Assembly (NCBI GenBank): GCA_011051925.1
Contig: DRKE01000429.1
Location: 1 to 8,826, forward strand
From: Deltaproteobacteria bacterium
GTDB lineage: Bacteria > Myxococcota_A > UBA9160 > UBA4427
Direction of reading: 5' to 3'
Length of the DNA stretch: 8,826 nucleotides
Shown here: piece by piece, positions 6,034-8,826 of the stretch
Numbering within the stretch: the stretch's first letter is position 1
Layout of the letters: every line of letters begins with the position of its first letter
Notes under the pieces: generated by a model
What the model was told of the DNA's origin: nothing
The model's input: only the letters and a program-made list of their open reading frames with translations
The model's database searches: none
Position numbers and translations under genes: made by a program

Positions 6034-8604
6034 ATGACGGCCCCCCCGCCCCTTCCCATCCTCGACCTCCGCGAACTGGAAGACACGCCGGTCACTGAAC
6101 TCTTCGAGACGCTCCGAAGCGGTCCGGACGGACTTTCGGACGAGGAAGCCGGGCGGCGACTGGCCGTCTTCGGACGGAACGAACTCGAGGAAAAGCGGGT
6201 TCACCCGCTGCTTCGCTTCCTGGCCTACTTCTGGGGACCGATTCCCTGGATGATCGAGGTCGCCGCCCTCCTCTCCGCGATCGTCGGACATTGGGCGGAT
6301 TTCGCGATCATCAGCGTGCTGCTTCTCGTGAATGCCGTGATCGGGTTCTGGGAGGAATACAAGGCCGACAACGCCATCGAGCTCCTCAAGCGGAAGCTGG
6401 CCCTCACGGCCCGGGTCCTCCGGAACGGCGAATGGCGGACCCTGCCGGCTGCGGAACTCGTGCCCGGGGATGTCGTGCGCATCCGACTCGGCGACATCAT
6501 TCCCGCCGACCTGAAGCTGATCTCGGGGCTTTCCCTCGACGTCGATCAATCGGCGCTCACCGGCGAATCCCTGCCCGTCGAGAAGACGCCTGGCGAGATC
6601 GCCTACTCCGGCTCGATCGTCCAGCGGGGCGAGCTGGAGGCCCTGGTCGTCGCGACCGGCATGAACAGCTATTTCGGACGGACCGCGAAGCTCGTCGAAA
6701 GCGCCCAATCCGAAAGCCACTACCAGAAGGCCGTCCTGCAGGTCGGCCATTTCCTGATCCTTTCGACGCTGGGCCTCGTCGGCATCGTGCTCATCGCCGC
6801 CCTATTCCGGGGAACGCCGCTTCTCGAAACCCTGCAATTCTGTCTCGTGCTGACCGTGGCGGCGATTCCCGTCGCCCTGCCGGCCGTCCTCTCGGTCACG
6901 ATGGCGGTCGGAGCCGTCCGGCTGGCGCGCCATCAGGCCATCGTGAGCCGACTCGTCTCGATCGAGGAGATGGCGGGCATCGACGTCCTCTGCTGCGACA
7001 AGACGGGGACGCTCACACAGAACAAGCTCGTCCTCGAAGAACCCGTCCTCTTCGAGCCCGTCGACTCGCAGGAGATCATCCGCCTGGCCGCGCTCGCGTC
7101 GAGGGATCCGGAGCGCGATCCGATCGAGCACGCGATCTACGAGCGACTCGAAGACGGCGGTGCCGGGCTCGGAGACTACGAGGTCGAGCATTTCGAGCCC
7201 TTCGATCCCATCCGGAAGTACAGCAACGCCCGCATCCGTCATGGAAGCGAACGCTTCGAAGTCGCCAAGGGTGCCCCCCAGGCCATCTTCACGCTCTGCT
7301 GCAGAGAAGACGCCAACGCTTCCGAACTCGCACGACGCCTGGAAGCGACGGTGTCGGAACTGGCGAGCCATGGCTACCGCACGCTGGGGGTCGCCCGCCG
7401 CAACGAAGGCGATGCGCGTTGGCGCTATCTCGGCGTCCTCCCCCTCGCCGATCCGCCCAGGGAGGACTCCGCCGCAATGCTGCGCGAGGCCCGGGAGAAG
7501 GGGGTCCAGATCAAGATGGTGACGGGCGACCACACCGCCATCGCACGCGAGATTGCCGCCCGCCTCGATCTCGGGACCCGGATCCGCTCGGTCCACGAGA
7601 TCTTCGTCGACGGCCAGGCCCTCGATCTCGACGCGATCGAATCCGCAGACGGTTTCGCCGAGGTCTTTCCCGAGCACAAGTTCGCCATCGTCGAGGGCCT
7701 GCAGCGGCGCGGTCATATCGTCGGCATGACCGGCGACGGCGTGAACGACGCCCCGGCCTTGAAGAAGGCGGACATGGGAATCGCCGTCTCGGGCGCGACG
7801 GATGCCGCACGCAGCGCCGCCGATCTCGTCCTCACGGCCCCCGGCCTCTCCGTCATCATCGAGGCCCTGAAGGAGGCCCGGCGGATCTTCGAGCGCATGA
7901 CGAGCTACGCGATCTACCGGATCGCCGAGACGATTCGCGTCCTGCTCTTCATGACCCTCGCGATCCTGGTCTTCGATTTCTATCCGGTGACGGCCGTCAT
8001 GATCATCCTGCTCGCGCTCCTGAACGACGGTCCGATCATGATGATCGCCTACGACAACACGAAGGTCGACGAACGTCCCGTGCGCTGGCGCATGAACGAG
8101 GTGCTGACCCTCTCGACGGCCCTGGGACTCGTCGGGGTCTTTTCGAGCTTCGGCCTGTTCTGGCTGGGAGAACGTCTTCTCGATCTCGATCGGCCGACGA
8201 TCCAGACCCTCATGTTCCTGAAGTTGACCGTCGCCGGTCACATGACGATCTATCTGACCCGCAGCATCGAGCGCCCCTTCTGGCGACGCCCCTGGCCTGC
8301 GGGGCGACTCTTCTGGACGGCCGAGGCGACCCAGGTCGTCGCGACGCTCTTCGCCGTGTACGGTTTCTTCATGAAGCCGATCGGCTGGGATCTCGCGGCC
8401 CTCGTCTGGGCCTACGCACTCGGTTGGTTCGGGTTCAACGAGATCGTCAAGCGGGGAACCCACCGCCTGATCGCCCATCGGACCCGCGCCGTCCGCGGCC
8501 ACGTCGAGCGGATCCACGAACGGCTCCAGCCGGGTCGCCCGCATGGGTGGGATCGAGCACGAAGATGGAATCCACGACGAACCGGGGGAGACGATCATGT
8601 CTGA
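6034..8604 (+). CDS. Plasma-membrane proton-efflux P-type ATPase (P3A family)
   Basis: This ATP-driven pump of 856 residues most likely exports protons across the cytoplasmic membrane. Order: N-terminal cation-ATPase region (about 34-52), helices M1-M2 (about 70-108), actuator domain with TGES (176-179), M3-M4 (about 238-290) containing IPVALPAVLSVTM, phosphorylation motif CDKTGTLT with D322, nucleotide-binding domain, hinge TGDGVNDAP (566-574), then M5-M10. P3A pump residues are kept: N100 in M2, R635 in M5 and D665 in LNDG of M6, equivalent to N106, R655 and D684 of plant AHA2. The metal-binding CPx motif of P1B pumps and the long autoinhibitory C-terminus of plant pumps are absent; the tail after residue 806 is short and Arg/His-rich. 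The ATG at 6034 has AGGAG 11 bases before it. An upstream in-frame GTG at 5890 would add 48 residues unlike the family. The last 8 bases overlap ppsA. The transported ion is inferred from residues and not proven. Confidence 0.94.
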   Translation: MTAPPPLPILDLRELEDTPVTELFETLRSGPDGLSDEEAGRRLAVFGRNELEEKRVHPLLRFLAYFWGPIPWMIEVAALLSAIVGHWADFAIISVLLLVNAVIGFWEEYKADNAIELLKRKLALTARVLRNGEWRTLPAAELVPGDVVRIRLGDIIPADLKLISGLSLDVDQSALTGESLPVEKTPGEIAYSGSIVQRGELEALVVATGMNSYFGRTAKLVESAQSESHYQKAVLQVGHFLILSTLGLVGIVLIAALFRGTPLLETLQFCLVLTVAAIPVALPAVLSVTMAVGAVRLARHQAIVSRLVSIEEMAGIDVLCCDKTGTLTQNKLVLEEPVLFEPVDSQEIIRLAALASRDPERDPIEHAIYERLEDGGAGLGDYEVEHFEPFDPIRKYSNARIRHGSERFEVAKGAPQAIFTLCCREDANASELARRLEATVSELASHGYRTLGVARRNEGDARWRYLGVLPLADPPREDSAAMLREAREKGVQIKMVTGDHTAIAREIAARLDLGTRIRSVHEIFVDGQALDLDAIESADGFAEVFPEHKFAIVEGLQRRGHIVGMTGDGVNDAPALKKADMGIAVSGATDAARSAADLVLTAPGLSVIIEALKEARRIFERMTSYAIYRIAETIRVLLFMTLAILVFDFYPVTAVMIILLALLNDGPIMMIAYDNTKVDERPVRWRMNEVLTLSTALGLVGVFSSFGLFWLGERLLDLDRPTIQTLMFLKLTVAGHMTIYLTRSIERPFWRRPWPAGRLFWTAEATQVVATLFAVYGFFMKPIGWDLAALVWAYALGWFGFNEIVKRGTHRLIAHRTRAVRGHVERIHERLQPGRPHGWDRARRWNPRRTGGDDHV
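8584..8590 (+). promoter_or_regulatory. Ribosome binding site of ppsA inside the ATPase gene
   Basis: GGGGGAG lies 6 bases before the ATG at 8597 and within the last codons of the ATPase. With the overlapping stop and start this suggests translational coupling. Confidence 0.6.
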
Positions 8605-8826
8605 CGAAATGAGATACGTACGCTGGTTCCGCGAACTCGGCACCGAGGATGTCGGCCTCGTCGGGGGCAAGAACGCTTCGCTCGGTGAAATGTTCCGGGA
8701 GTTGACGCCCAAGGGGATCCGGGTTCCCAACGGGTTCGCGATCACGGCCCAGGCCTATCGCGACATGCTCGACGAAGCCGGCGCGTGGCCACGTCTCCAC
8801 GAGCTGCTCGACGATCTCGACAAGAG
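8597..8826 (+). CDS. ppsA: Phosphoenolpyruvate synthase N-terminus, partial
   Basis: This is the first 76 codons of a gene cut by the right edge. PEP synthase converts pyruvate, ATP and water to phosphoenolpyruvate, AMP and phosphate, the first step of gluconeogenesis from pyruvate, in the cytoplasm. The peptide carries GGKNASLGEM (23-32) and VPNGFA (43-48), the start of the ATP-grasp domain. K25 is the expected ATP-binding lysine. The 'KNASLGEM' and 'PNGFA' forms fit PEP synthase better than pyruvate phosphate dikinase, which usually has 'GKGANLAEM' and 'PPGF'. The swivelling histidine domain and the PEP-binding barrel are out of view. The ATG overlaps the end of the ATPase gene by 8 bases and has GGGGGAG 6 bases upstream, so the two are very likely one operon. 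A rifampin phosphotransferase-like relative is possible but less likely. Confidence 0.87.
   Translation, partial: MSDEMRYVRWFRELGTEDVGLVGGKNASLGEMFRELTPKGIRVPNGFAITAQAYRDMLDEAGAWPRLHELLDDLDK

Noticed and set aside
5846..6037. 63-codon frame from a TTG, ending in an ATGA overlap with the ATPase start
   Set aside because: The overlap is suggestive, but there is no proper ribosome binding site, the start overlaps mtfA, and the Arg/Pro/Ser/Cys composition is typical of non-coding GC-rich sequence.
5446..6750. 434-codon minus-strand frame spanning the end of mtfA and the start of the ATPase gene
   Set aside because: Crosses two well-supported plus-strand genes and has no family-like sequence.
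6291..8612. 773-codon open frame on the plus strand in another frame of the ATPase gene
   Set aside because: Arg/Pro/Gly-rich out-of-frame translation with no motifs, fully covered by the real gene.
6802..8745. 647-codon open frame on the minus strand opposite the ATPase and ppsA genes
   Set aside because: Composition-driven antisense frame, rich in Asp, Arg and Gly, with no family motifs; the plus-strand ATPase is intact.

Overview
The window is a GC-rich bacterial chromosome segment. Third codon positions are mostly G or C, which also creates many long spurious reading frames on both strands. The genes are housekeeping-like enzymes of central carbon metabolism and membrane energetics. I see no phage, insertion sequence, CRISPR, tRNA or rRNA signature. 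A complete membrane FtsH and an MtfA-type peptidase fit a Gram-negative, probably proteobacterial or deltaproteobacterial-like (Myxococcota/Desulfobacterota) host, but the sequence alone does not fix the taxon.

Left part, minus strand (1-2682): a complete phosphoketolase gene (xfp, 2682-289) is followed, 135 bases downstream on the same strand, by the first 51 codons of a glutamate dehydrogenase-type gene. That gene starts at a TTG (153) behind a strong ribosome binding site and runs off the left edge.

Middle (2683-2883): a 201-base divergent region separates xfp from ftsH. It contains a near-consensus -10 hexamer (TATACT, 2872-2877) placed so that transcription of ftsH would begin at or beside its ATG. 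This is a candidate leaderless mRNA.

Right part, plus strand (2884-8826): ftsH (membrane AAA+ zinc protease with an enlarged periplasmic domain), then mtfA (M90-family zinc peptidase, GTG start, 56 bases after ftsH), then after 184 bases a plasma-membrane P3A H+-ATPase, then phosphoenolpyruvate synthase (ppsA), whose ATG overlaps the end of the ATPase gene by 8 bases. ppsA runs off the right edge.

How they may work together (inference): phosphoketolase makes acetyl phosphate, a source of ATP independent of respiration. PEP synthase returns pyruvate to PEP. The P-type pump spends ATP on membrane potential and pH. FtsH clears damaged membrane proteins. In enterobacteria MtfA modulates control of glucose uptake through Mlc. 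The set looks like an energy-stress or carbon-overflow neighbourhood rather than a new type of system. I found no clearly undescribed system; the points most worth checking are the leaderless ftsH start, the FtsH periplasmic insertion, and the protease-protease-proton pump-PEP synthase gene order.
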